From NCBI GenBank assembly GCA_043289735.1, contig CP171343.1, positions 124,001 to 188,000 on the forward strand: 64,000 nt of DNA, read 5' to 3'. This DNA comes from Acetilactobacillus jinshanensis_A. Its GTDB lineage: Bacteria; Bacillota; Bacilli; Lactobacillales; Lactobacillaceae. Positions 27,517 to 35,636 of this stretch are shown piece by piece; the first letter of the stretch is position 1, and each line of letters starts with the position of its first letter. A program made the translations under genes and the position numbers. The notes below the pieces were generated by a model. That model saw only the letters and a list, made by a program, of their open reading frames with translations. It searched no databases and was not told where the DNA came from.

Positions 27517-27551
27517 CCTGCTTTCTAATAAAATAAATTAATTCTGATAGT

Positions 27552-27589
27552 AAAAAAGGACAATTCTTAACATAAGAATTGTCCCTTTT
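27552..27589. terminator. Rho-independent terminator (strong, both directions possible)
   Basis: GGACAATTCTTA / TAAGAATTGTCC, 12-bp perfect stem, with a run of six T on the minus strand. It lies 3' of the gene at 27610 (-). Confidence 0.9.
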
Positions 27590-27609
27590 AATTTATCTTT
27601 TTAATTGGA

Positions 27610-27951
27610 TTAAGCTAACTTCCATTTATCGAAAACCTTAGCGTGAGCACCTAGATAGGCAACGGCACGCTGAATAATTTCGTTAACTTTCGGCTCAGCT
27701 TCTTTACCGTTCAGGTCGTACATATCACTGACGTAGCCCTGGGCGATTTCCTGGAACTTATGAATCCGGCCGAAGCCTTGATCTTTGAAGAGACTGTCTA
27801 AGCCCTTTAAATTATTTTGGCAAGCGTTATAGATCGTCTGGGTCAGATCATGTCTTCAGCCTAATACTTGAGCACCGTAGGTAACTAAGAAGTCATCCAT
27901 ATCGATGATGGCCTTTTTATCTTCTTTTTTAATGTATCGTTTTTTAAACAA
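27610..27951 (-). pseudogene. Unknown 113-codon gene interrupted by one UGA
   Basis: From TTG 27951 (GAGGTGAAC upstream) one frame runs to TAA at 27610-27612, interrupted only by TGA at 27856-27858, where the context LG-stop-RHDLTQTI suggests a former TGG Trp. The rest is a compact helical protein (YNACQNNLKGLDSLFKDQGF, YVSDMYDLNGKEAEPKVNEI). I do not recognise the family. A single nonsense mutation means very recent loss, or possibly readthrough. Confidence 0.65.
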
Positions 27952-28022
27952 TATGTTCACCTCGTAGAACGGAATTAACTAATTTAATTTTAGCTGAATT
28001 ACGCTTGGAATAAAAGCTAAAG

Positions 28023-28382
28023 TTAATGTTGACTGGATCGGTAGTTAGTTCCGTTATTGATTTTGATGTGACGGGCCTTGAATTTATGGTGATGGTTATC
28101 GATTTTGAAGTGACGCATCTTGCCCTGAAAAGCATGGCCGCTCATCCGAATCGTGATCCACCGGCGCATGATCTTGTACATTCGCCGAGCGGACTTGATC
28201 CGGTCGGGAACGCCTTCCTTTTTAGCGACCGGCAGGACGTTGTCGTGGATCTGGAACATCAGTTTTTCGTGGTACTGCAGCAGCGGTTTGGTTAGCGGCG
28301 CGTTGCGGTATTTATTGAATAATGTTTCCATAAAACGCATGGCGTCTTTGGAATTTTTGGGCTGATAAAAGCGGTGTTTCAT
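28023..28382 (-). CDS. Unknown basic protein, 119 residues
   Basis: Strongly basic, His- and Lys-rich toward the C-terminus (KMRHFKIDNHHHKFKARHIK), no membrane segment. Of two in-frame ATGs I prefer 28382 because AAAGAG lies upstream and overlaps the first ATG (28391). Divergent from the tiny membrane peptide gene at 28440. Family unknown; charge suggests nucleic-acid contact but nothing proves it. Confidence 0.55.
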   Translation of the reverse strand: MKHRFYQPKNSKDAMRFMETLFNKYRNAPLTKPLLQYHEKLMFQIHDNVLPVAKKEGVPDRIKSARRMYKIMRRWITIRMSGHAFQGKMRHFKIDNHHHKFKARHIKINNGTNYRSSQH

Positions 28383-28439
28383 TATATTCATCTCTTTATT
28401 TAATATTGATTGTCATCTCAATTAAAGGAGGTGTCAATA

Positions 28440-28526
28440 ATGATTTCATTTCTGTTGTCGGTATTATCCGGTGTGACGACCTACTTAATAACACACTGGA
28501 TTAATAACCGTTTCTTTAAGCTTTAG
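28440..28526 (+). CDS. 28-residue single-helix membrane peptide, candidate type I toxin
   Basis: ATG 28440 has a very strong AAAGGAGGT 7 bases upstream. The peptide is one hydrophobic helix (ISFLLSVLSGVTTYLITHW) followed by a short basic tail. This is the layout of Fst/TxpA-like type I toxins and the tiny holin-like peptides of lactobacilli. The stop codon is embedded in the 5' arm of a strong terminator, so the mRNA is very compact. A second hairpin at 28562-28602 lies just downstream. No toxicity or antisense RNA is shown by the sequence. Confidence 0.6.
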   Translation: MISFLLSVLSGVTTYLITHWINNRFFKL

Positions 28527-28553
28527 CGTGAGCAATCTTACTCACGCTTTTTT
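28525..28553 (+). terminator. Terminator overlapping the stop codon of the 28-residue gene
   Basis: AGCGTGAG (28525-28532) / CTCACGCT (28541-28548) with an 8-base loop and TTTTTT. It begins inside the TAG stop codon. Confidence 0.9.
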
Positions 28554-28561
28554 ATATATAC

Positions 28562-28626
28562 AAAAATAACTTGCCACCGATCTATGGTAACAAGTTATTT
28601 TAAACGATGACTTCGTTTTTGTTTTC
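28562..28626. repeat. Two adjacent inverted repeats between candidate toxin and purine permease
   Basis: AAATAACTTG / CAAGTTATTT (28564-28602) encloses a second small inverted repeat (ACC/GGT). It is followed by AAACGA-TGACT-TCGTTT and TTTTTGTTTT on the plus strand. These could terminate the permease gene (-) or form part of a small antisense RNA facing the toxin gene. I see no convincing promoter for the latter. Confidence 0.5.
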
Positions 28627-28661
28627 AGTTCAAATAATACTTTATCAATAATTATTAATCG

Positions 28662-29996
28662 TTAATCTTTCTTATGTTTAATTTTATCCGGAATGTAATT
28701 GAACATTAAGTTCAGGACTACCGCGACGATACTGGTAACCACGATTCCGTTATCCAGGATGATCTGTAGCGATTGCGGTAAGTTCTGGAAGAACTGCGGA
28801 TAGGTAGTAACGCCTAAACCTAGGCCGATCGAAACGGCGACGATCAAGAGGTCGTTATTGTTCTTGCTGAAGTCAACCTTCTGCAGGACCCGGATTCCTT
28901 GAACTCCGACCATGCCGAACATGGGGACCATGGCACCACCTAGTACACAGTTCGGGATGATTAAGAATAAGGCCGCGACCTTAGGTAAGAAGCCCAGGAT
29001 CAATAAGAAGCCGGCGGCGTAATAGATCGGTCGACGGGTCTTGATTCCGGATAACTGAACGACCCCCACGTTTTCGGAGAACGTCGAATATGGGAAGGTG
29101 TTAAAGATTCCGCCCAGCATGGCGGCTAAACCTTCGGAACGGTAGCCGCGGCCCAGGTCGTGGCTCTGGATCGGCCGGCCCACGATATCACCTAACGCGA
29201 AGAAGACGCCGGTGGATTCGATCATGGCCGTAATGGCGACCAGGATGATGGTTAATGAACTGGACCACTGGAAATGGGGAACGGCCAAGAAGAACGGTCG
29301 CGGAATGCGGAACCAGCTGGCTTTAGCAACGGAACTTAATGATACCATACCTTGCGTAGCGGCTAATCCCGTTCCGATGATCATTCCGATCAGAATGGCG
29401 ATGCAGCGGAAAAAGCCCCGGGCGAAAACGTTGATCAAGATAATGACCATCATGGTGATGAAGCCGATCATTAGGTTTTTCGGACTGCCGAACGAAGCGG
29501 CTTTAGACGTTCCGCCGCCCCAGTCTTGAATAGCGACGGGAACGATCGAAAAACCGATGATGGTGATTAACGATCCGGTTACGACCGGCGGGAAGAACTT
29601 TCTGATTTTGGAAAAGAGTCCCGAAATCAGGAATACGAACAGTCCGGCGACGATGATTGATCCGTACATGACGCTAAGGCCGAAGCTTTTGCCGATCGTT
29701 TCCAGCGGCGTGATGTATTGGACTCCGCAGCCGAGGACGACCGGCAGACCGATCCCGGTGATCACGGTCCGCTTTAACTGCAGCAACGTGGCGATTCCAC
29801 ACATAAAGATATCGGTGGAAATCAGCAGCGTCATCTGACCGGCGCTTAATTGCAAGAACGTTCCGATGATGATGGCGGTGATAACGTCACCGGAATACAT
29901 GGTGAGTAAATGCTGCAAGCCCAAGATGGCGGCCTGGCCTTGCGGGACCTGCTTTAGTCCCGCTTCGTCGTTGATATGATGATGTTTAAATTTCAT
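28662..29996 (-). CDS. Purine/xanthine permease (NCS2 family)
   Basis: A 444-residue nucleobase:cation symporter with 12-14 helices. It shows GLQHLLTMYSGDVITAIIIG, the Q-containing GCGVQYITPLETIG (TM3), and the signature AMIESTGVFFALGDIVGR with the TM8 Glu, then NTFPYSTFSENVGVVQLSGI. These fit xanthine/guanine permeases such as PbuX. ATG 29996 is preceded by AGGAGG, which forms the 3' arm of the riboswitch terminator, so expression depends on the guanine-type riboswitch upstream. Intact. Confidence 0.92.
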   Translation of the reverse strand: MKFKHHHINDEAGLKQVPQGQAAILGLQHLLTMYSGDVITAIIIGTFLQLSAGQMTLLISTDIFMCGIATLLQLKRTVITGIGLPVVLGCGVQYITPLETIGKSFGLSVMYGSIIVAGLFVFLISGLFSKIRKFFPPVVTGSLITIIGFSIVPVAIQDWGGGTSKAASFGSPKNLMIGFITMMVIILINVFARGFFRCIAILIGMIIGTGLAATQGMVSLSSVAKASWFRIPRPFFLAVPHFQWSSSLTIILVAITAMIESTGVFFALGDIVGRPIQSHDLGRGYRSEGLAAMLGGIFNTFPYSTFSENVGVVQLSGIKTRRPIYYAAGFLLILGFLPKVAALFLIIPNCVLGGAMVPMFGMVGVQGIRVLQKVDFSKNNNDLLIVAVSIGLGLGVTTYPQFFQNLPQSLQIILDNGIVVTSIVAVVLNLMFNYIPDKIKHKKD

Positions 29997-29999
29997 AAT

Positions 30000-30035
30000 A
30001 AAAAATCCTCCTGACAGTCGTGATTGCTGAGGAGG
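30000..30035 (-). terminator. Riboswitch expression platform: terminator that sequesters the ribosome-binding site
   Basis: On the minus strand CCTCCT (30035-30030) pairs with AGGAGG (30012-30007), followed by ATTTTTT and then the permease ATG. The 3' arm is the permease Shine-Dalgarno, so the stem could stop transcription and block translation together. Confidence 0.8.
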
Positions 30036-30074
30036 TGGGAGAAGTTAAAGTCGCGTCGATAACGACGAGCTTAG

Positions 30075-30142
30075 TGCTTATAGTCCGAACTTTACGGGTT
30101 CGGGTAGAAACTGACCAACCTCATTTTGGCATTATATAGGCA
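30075..30142 (-). promoter_or_regulatory. Purine riboswitch aptamer, guanine type
   Basis: Minus strand. TATAATG opens J1/2; P2 is GCCAA/TTGGT; J2/3 is AGTTTCTACC; P3 is CGAAC-CCGTAAA-GTTCG; J3/1 is GACTATAAG. The C in GACTAT at the ligand-pairing position marks guanine/hypoxanthine (adenine types have T). P1 (GCCTATA/TATAAGC) has one mismatch. The L2 loop reads AATGAGG rather than the usual ATATGG, but keeps the GG that pairs with CC of L3. It controls the permease gene, repressing it when guanine is plentiful. Confidence 0.92.
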
Positions 30143-30217
30143 ATCACATTTGATTAACTAAATAATAACATTAGTTCGTTGTTCCAACAATGAAGAAATT
30201 AGGAAGGGCGATCGGTC

Positions 30218-31328
30218 GTGATTACAAAAGACTTAGCCGTGGCCCAGCGCCGAAAATCGTTAATTAACGTTTATCAGAGGACGTCCGACGTCTTTTATAC
30301 CGGATACGTATATCATTTAGGTGACGACGGGGTGGTCATCCGAACCTATAATGAATACGGAATGGCCGACGGGATGGTCTTCATTAAATTAAATGACATC
30401 TATCACGTTGAATTTTACAGTAACGACTTGACCGCGATGGGGGTCCGGATTCGGGTTGCTCACCTGAACGGCCTATTGGAATATACCCAGCAAAAACCGA
30501 TGAAGTTAATCGGTGACTAAGACCTGACCAAGCAGATCCTGGGCCGGTCCTTCGTGGAGAATCAGATCGTGATGCTAGAGCTAAAGGACCGTGCTCATTA
30601 CATTGAAGGAGATTAGGTTTCTGCCCATTAATAAATTTAGGTTTGATCGTCGGCAGACGTTAAAGATTCCTTATGATCAGATTCGGGTCATTGAATTTCA
30701 GGGTAAAGAATTAACGTTGCTGAGCCATTCAAGGAAATTGTTAATGGGAAAATCGATTATTATTAAGGGCTTAAAGCAGGCCTATCAAAATCATAAGTTA
30801 GTTGAGGTGGAAGCGATTCAGGACAATAATTACTTCTACGTCGGCTGGGTCATTGCGATGAATAAGCGCGACGTCATCATGAAGGTCGTTGATATGTCCG
30901 GTCAGTTCGGCGGCTACGTTTTGATGCGTTTGGACAGTCTTTGCTATTTAGCACAACAAACTGATTACTTACGTTTGATTAATCACTGCGTTCAAGTGAA
31001 TCACGACGCTAAGAACTTGGTTCAGCCGGTGTTAAATGATGACCGGGTCTTTGACCCGACGGAAGACATGGTGCCGGCTCTGCTTCGTCAGGCCTTGGTT
31101 ATGCGTCGTTTAATACGGTTGCGGACGAAGGGTCAAGCCCATAGTGAAATGGGCTACCCGAGCCAGTTGCGTCCGGGTGTCGTTTTGTTCCGGCCGGTTA
31201 ACGAGAGTCAGACCGGTTTGTCGGTCGCTCACGAAATTAGTTTAGATGATATTCAGGAAATTGCCTTTGATTATTTGGGAACCTTTCTGGTCAAAAAACA
31301 GCTGGATATTCAAAAGTGGAAAAAGTAA
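30218..31328 (+). pseudogene. Unknown protein of two homologous domains, broken between them
   Basis: GTG 30218 after AGGAAGGG starts a 100-codon first domain (DVFYTGYVYHLGDDGVVIRT, then MVFIKLNDIYHVEFYSNDL) that ends at a TAA (30518). The same frame continues to a second stop, and a frameshift near 30610 leads into 30591-31328, with NYFYVGWVIAMNKRDVIMKV and YVLMRLDSLCYLAQQTDYL. These mirror the first domain, so the ancestor had tandem small beta domains. No family recognised. The later frame alone (245 codons) could still make a second-domain protein. Confidence 0.65.
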
Positions 31329-31345
31329 ATAATTAGATAAGAATA

Positions 31346-31382
31346 AGAGCTTAATCTTTTACTGAGCTAAGCTCTTTTTTTC
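31346..31382. terminator. Terminator between convergent genes
   Basis: AGAGCTTA (31346-31353) / TAAGCTCT (31368-31375) followed by a T7 run. It serves the plus-strand gene. Confidence 0.85.
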
Positions 31383-31385
31383 AAA

Positions 31386-31574
31386 TTAATTATTATTAAT
31401 AAAGAACTGTTCGATCATTTCTTTTTCTTCGTTGGTCGGTAACTTCTGCATGGATTTGATGCCGTGTAGACGTTCAACGCTAAGGTGCAAGTTAAAGGCT
31501 AATTGGGTATCGGTCATGCCGTTATGTTTTTTTTCGTAATCAATAATTTCTTTTGCAATCTTACTAAATGCCAT
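31386..31574 (-). CDS. LBP_cg2779-like small helix-turn-helix protein
   Basis: 62 residues with ADTQLAFNLHLSVERLHGIKS-like spacing (seen as MTDTQLAFNLHLSVERLHGI), a helix-turn-helix pattern resembling the LBP_cg2779 family of lactobacilli as I remember it. ATG 31574 follows GGAGGATTG. A DNA-binding role is likely but unproven. Intact and separately transcribed. Confidence 0.6.
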   Translation of the reverse strand: MAFSKIAKEIIDYEKKHNGMTDTQLAFNLHLSVERLHGIKSMQKLPTNEEKEMIEQFFINNN

Positions 31575-31641
31575 ATTGCAATCCTCCTGATTTCACTGAT
31601 GTATCTAAACATATTATAACTTAATTTAATGATAAAGACCA

Positions 31642-32249
31642 TTAGATAAAGATTAACAGCTGAATAATTATTAACGCACCGATTGACGTAATCCAGTCAC
31701 GGCGCTGAATCGGGTATCGATAGTAGTAAGTCCGCGGGGCGTCTTCGACAAAGCCGTGGGATATAATCGCGTTCGAGAGCTGATTTGCCCATTGAATCGA
31801 AGCTAGAATCGCTTTGAAGTAGAGGGTCGGGGATATCCAAGTCAGGTGAACGCCGCGCATTTCCGCTGCCACTTTAATAACTTTGACCTGATAAATGATC
31901 TGCGGGATTAAATTCATGGCGCTTAAAATCCCGAAGGCGAACTTAGCTGGTAGTCGGCAGTTTTCTTCTAACGCGTTGGTCATTTGTACGGCGGTGGTGT
32001 GGATTACTAGATCGGCGCCGATGAGGACGTAAGCATAGATTCGGGTCGCTAGTAATTAACTCCGGCACCGTACATGATTTGGGTGATGGGCACCGCCAGT
32101 AAGTATAGCAAGACTTTCCAATGAATCTTTCTGATCAATAGGTAGATTAAACTAGCGACGATTAGGCCAACGTTAAGGCTTAAGCTCGGAACGAATGATA
32201 ATTCGATTCCTAAAAGAATGGCTAAGCCCAGTTTCATAACGGGATTCAT
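31642..32249 (-). pseudogene. ykoC: YkoC: ECF transporter T component (thiamine-precursor type), frameshifted
   Basis: Membrane coupling subunit of an energy-coupling-factor transporter. ATG 32249 begins MKLGLAILLGIELSFVPS; the frame stops at 32049. A neighbouring frame carries on with LLATRIYAYVLIGADLVIHT and then NALEENCRLPAKFAFGILSA and EMRGVHLTWISP, where the Arg-Gly matches the coupling motif of T components. One frameshift and probably a small deletion. It is the third gene of the riboswitch-led ykoEDC operon. Confidence 0.75.
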
Positions 32250-32282
32250 GGGTTAAGCCCCCTCAGGTAGTGTAAGCGGCCG

Positions 32283-33263
32283 GTCCTTTAATTCAAGTGA
32301 TAGTCAAAGAGGTCGGCGACGGGGGCAATCTGATGACTGATCACGATTAAAGTTCGATGTTTGTTTTGAACAGCCACCTTTAATAACTTCTTAAAAAATC
32401 GGATTAGTCGCCGGTCCAGACTCTGGAACGGTTCGTCCATTAGCATTACCGGCGCGTCACTGATCAAGAGCTCGATTAACTGTAAAGACCGTTGCTGGCC
32501 ACCGCTGAGTGAGTACACGACTTGATTGAGGTGCTGATCTAAGCCGGTAACCTTGAGCGATAGACCGAGTTCTTCTTTAACGGTGATTTCTAAGAATTGA
32601 TCGGTCGGTTCCTGAAAAACGAGGTTGACCTTTTGATAATACGATTTGACCCTGATATTTAATTAACTTCAGGAGCGCTTTGAAAAGCGTTGATTTACCC
32701 GATCCGTTCGGTCCCGTGATTAACGTGGCGTGGTTAGCATAAAATAAATTGATTGATTATAATCATTAATTGGCTGAAATTGGCGGCCTGTAACCGGCCT
32801 TTATTCATAATCAAAAGCTGGTCAGCGATCTTACGGTAACCCGTTAGATCATGGTCCACGATCACGATGATTTTATTATGACGCTTGAGTTCAACTAACT
32901 TACGCATCATTTTGCTCGTGACGTGCGGTCCACGTTAGTGAACGGTTCGTCTAATAGGATGACCTTGGAATCTAAAGCGGTAATGATCGCCAGGGCGACC
33001 CGTTGCTTTTCACCGCCGGACAAGGTGATCAACTTTCGGTTCTTGAACAATTTGGTTAACCGGTACGCAGCGGTTTTCTAAAGTAAAGATTAATTCATGC
33101 TGGACGGTCCGCATGGCGAATTGCCGATTGGGATCCTGAAACATCATGGCTACGTGGTTACTGAGCTGCTGAGCTGGGATAAAAGGGTTGATTTACCAGA
33201 ACCGGATGGTCCGGTGATTAGGCTTTGGCGGTTGATGCGGATATTTAAATGTTAAATGATAAC
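32283..33263 (-). pseudogene. ykoD: YkoD: duplicated ECF ATPase, multiply broken
   Basis: Two fused ABC ATPase modules. Pieces in several frames are recognisable. First module: GPSGSGKSTLL (Walker A), AMMFQDPNRQFAM (Q-loop), LSGGEKQRVALAI, VILLDEPF, IVIVDHDL. Second module: NGSGKSTLFKALLK, then LSGGQQRSLQL, VMLMDEPFQSLD and VISHQIAPVADLFDY, ending at 32288. Stops and shifts separate nearly every motif, so no ATPase can be made. Without it the YkoE S component cannot drive transport. Confidence 0.8.
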
Positions 33264-33270
33264 GAACTCC

Positions 33271-33834
33271 TTATCGGTGTAACTGAATAACGTGACTCTT
33301 GGTCAATTTATGACTGATGGCTAACGGTAACCAGCCACTGAAGATCATCAAGGAGATAAAGCGAACGATAACGATGGCGATGATCATGGGTAAAGCTAAT
33401 TTACCGTAGCCCAGGTTGAACCAGTCGTAAGCAAAGGTCACGACGGTGGCGGTAATCGAAGCTGCGGTAACCCCGAACCAGTCGTAATGCCGGTAGCCGG
33501 TCAAAGCGAAGCCGGCTTCAGAGCCGATTCCTTGGATTAGGCCGGCGATAATGCAGATGATGCCCCATTGAGCGCCCAGGAACATTTCGACGATCGCGCC
33601 GATAACTTCTGCTAAAGTAGCGGCTCCGGGAACCTTGAAAAGACAAGCGGCTAACGGTCCCGCCATAATATAAATGCCGACCAGGACTTCGTTCGCGAAC
33701 GGCTTTAGACCGATGGGGGTCAGCACGTAAGCTAGTCCGTTATACAGAAAGTTGGTTCCCCAGAAGATGACCCCGCAGAAGATACTGATTAACGTCAGTA
33801 AAATAACGTTGCGTAAGTTCCAGCGCCGAAGCAT
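33271..33834 (-). CDS. ykoE: YkoE: ECF transporter S component for thiamine precursor (HMP)
   Basis: A 187-residue membrane protein with about six helices that binds the substrate. NLYNGLAYVL-like FLYNGLAYVLTPIGLKPFANEVLVG, MAGPLAACLFKVPGAATLAEVIG and AQWGIICIIAGLIQGIGSEAGF are YkoE hallmarks. I prefer ATG 33834 over 33843 because GGATG spacing fits. The gene is intact, but its ATPase (YkoD) and T (YkoC) partners downstream are broken. It lies directly after a TPP riboswitch and terminator. Confidence 0.88.
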   Translation of the reverse strand: MLRRWNLRNVILLTLISIFCGVIFWGTNFLYNGLAYVLTPIGLKPFANEVLVGIYIMAGPLAACLFKVPGAATLAEVIGAIVEMFLGAQWGIICIIAGLIQGIGSEAGFALTGYRHYDWFGVTAASITATVVTFAYDWFNLGYGKLALPMIIAIVIVRFISLMIFSGWLPLAISHKLTKSHVIQLHR

Positions 33835-33853
33835 AATAATCATCCTAACTACT

Positions 33854-33883
33854 AAAAAAGTCTCCAGATATTATCTGGAGACC
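33854..33883 (-). terminator. Terminator of the TPP riboswitch
   Basis: Minus strand GTCTCCAGATA / TATCTGGAGAC, a perfect 11-bp stem, followed by TTTTTT, between aptamer and ykoE. Confidence 0.92.
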
Positions 33884-33923
33884 GTAATTTCAAGTTGAAT
33901 TCGATTGAAACTGTGATGAAGCA

Positions 33924-33994
33924 CATCATTCCTACGCTGGCGCTGACCAGATCAGGTTCAACGGGTCTTTCTCAGCCATTGCGGCACCCCAGAT
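33924..33994 (-). promoter_or_regulatory. TPP riboswitch (THI element)
   Basis: Minus strand shows the conserved GGGGTGCC, GGCTGAGA, GACCC, TTGAACCTGATCTGG and GCCAGCGTAGG blocks in the right order. It senses thiamine pyrophosphate and controls ykoEDC. The 5' boundary runs straight into the dacA relic on the opposite strand and no promoter is evident there. Confidence 0.95.
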
Positions 33995-34004
33995 AAAATC
34001 AGCT

Positions 34005-34813
34005 TTGATCAAGAACGCTCGTCCGCCCAAAATGAAGCTGGCCAAGAGCGTCGTGGCGATGGATGCCGATACCGGTCAGATCCTGTACCAGCGCAATCCG
34101 AATCAGCCCCGGAAGGTCGCTTCCGTCTCCAAATTAATGACCCTTTATTTAGTCGAACAGAAGGCGAATCAGATTCACGGCTGGAACCAGACGGTCAAAG
34201 CGGCCCAGTCGCCGCAGCTTCGCAAGATGAGCTATGACAAGAACATCGGCGGCTTTAAATTTAAGAAGGGCCACCGTTACACCGTTAAGGACCTATTTCA
34301 GGCGGCTCTGATTCAGTCGTCCAATAATTCAGCGATTGCCCTGGGTGAATGGGTCGCTGGTAATAACCGTAACTTCGTTAAGATGATGAATCAGCAGGCT
34401 AAAGCTTGGCACATTAACGCTCATTTTGTTTCTGCATCGGGCTTGGAAAACGATGATTTGAAGAAATACGGCTTGAGGATCACTGGTGATTCACACGCTG
34501 GTAATTTAGTGTCTGCGAAGGCGGTCGCCATCATTGCTCAGCATTTGTTAGCTCAGTACCCGAATGTAATTAAATTGATGGTCAAACGGTTAATAACGTT
34601 GATAATTTACTGCCCGGTAAAGACTTTGCTAAGCGTAACTTACCGGTCGACGGCTTAAAGACTGGCTTAACTCCTGATGCGGGTTATTGTTTTGTCGGTA
34701 CGGTTCATCCAAAGCATAAAGACCGCTTGATTACTGTCGTTTTGCATGATGATAAGGATATGACTGATACTCGTTCCTTGATGTACTTTGCTAATGCTCA
34801 TTCGAGAGCTTGA
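34005..34813 (+). pseudogene. dacA: D-Ala-D-Ala carboxypeptidase (DacA/PBP5 type), lacking signal peptide and frameshifted
   Basis: Peptidoglycan DD-carboxypeptidase. The frame opens with AKSVVAMDADTGQILYQRN, the first strand of the mature enzyme, and has the SxxK motif in VASVSKLMT and SSNNSAIALGEW (SxN). The secretion signal that should precede it is absent: 10 bases upstream is the TPP riboswitch of the opposite strand. A frameshift near 34577 puts the KTG motif (GLKTGLTPDAGY) in another frame, ending at TGA 34811-34813. The C-terminal beta domain and anchor are missing too. Dead remnant. Confidence 0.85.
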
Positions 34814-34871
34814 TTTAGACGTTATATAAAAGATGATATAATTTATATATAATGATTTGCGGAGGCTTTCG

Positions 34872-35588
34872 ATGATTAGATTAGTTGCGAGTCGTTTGGA
34901 AGGGATGCTGATGGATTCCAAAGGTCATTTGGATCAATCGGGCCTTCAGAAACGGTTGAACGAAATGAAGAAGCACGGGACCCGGTTAGTGCTGATCACG
35001 CCGAAATCCTATCCGTACCTATTAGGTAAATTTCAGATCGTTTACGGTCCGTTAGATTACATTGCTGAAAACGGTGCTGAAGTCGTAGTGAACGGGGTCA
35101 ACATCGTTGAAAAGAAATTAGACGGAACCACGTTAGGCGAAATCTTGAATTGGATGAGTGAAAAGCCGATCTTTGGGAAAACGACCCTGACGTTATCCGG
35201 CCGTTTAAATACCATTACGAACGCCATTCCGGGTAGCGAGATCGATAAACGTTTGAAAAAACTATACCCCATGGCTCATTGGGTCTCCGACCTGATGATG
35301 GTCGCTAGCCAGATTTATCAGATCCGCGTCGACGTACCGCTGCCGGACGTGGCAGACTACGCTCGTCAGCTGCGCAGCCACTTTAAGCGCTCGATTCGCT
35401 TGATCAAGGGTGGCAAGAAGCACTTCTATATCCTGGCGCCCGGATCTGATCTGAGCCGCGATCTGGAAGCCATTCAGGACCGCTTGAAGATCCGCAGCCG
35501 GCAGACCGCCGCCTTTGGCTATCGAGCCGCCGATTTTGACTATCTGAACGACGCCAAGTACGGATACACTTTTAGCCGTCTTAACTGA
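34872..35588 (+). CDS. Cof-like HAD-fold protein lacking the catalytic aspartates
   Basis: 238 residues, ATG 34872 with GGAGG 6-7 bases upstream (an in-frame TTG at 34857 overlaps that site). It aligns by eye with Cof/YidA-type HAD phosphatases: IRLVAS-RLEGMLMD corresponds to the usual LVASDLDGTLL, so both motif-I Asp are Arg and Glu. RLVLITPKS is motif II. Motif IV, normally GD-x-x-ND, is GYRAADFDYL. No stop or frameshift is present, so it looks like an intact non-catalytic relative rather than simple junk. Function unknown. Confidence 0.75.
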   Translation: MIRLVASRLEGMLMDSKGHLDQSGLQKRLNEMKKHGTRLVLITPKSYPYLLGKFQIVYGPLDYIAENGAEVVVNGVNIVEKKLDGTTLGEILNWMSEKPIFGKTTLTLSGRLNTITNAIPGSEIDKRLKKLYPMAHWVSDLMMVASQIYQIRVDVPLPDVADYARQLRSHFKRSIRLIKGGKKHFYILAPGSDLSRDLEAIQDRLKIRSRQTAAFGYRAADFDYLNDAKYGYTFSRLN

Positions 35589-35636
35589 AATCGATAAATT
35601 AATGCAAAAGCCTTAAAGGAAAGGGAATGAAATAAT

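Noticed and set aside
34857..34871. TTG 34857 as start of the HAD-like protein.
   Set aside because: It lies within the GGAGG region used by ATG 34872, and the family N-terminus begins at that ATG.
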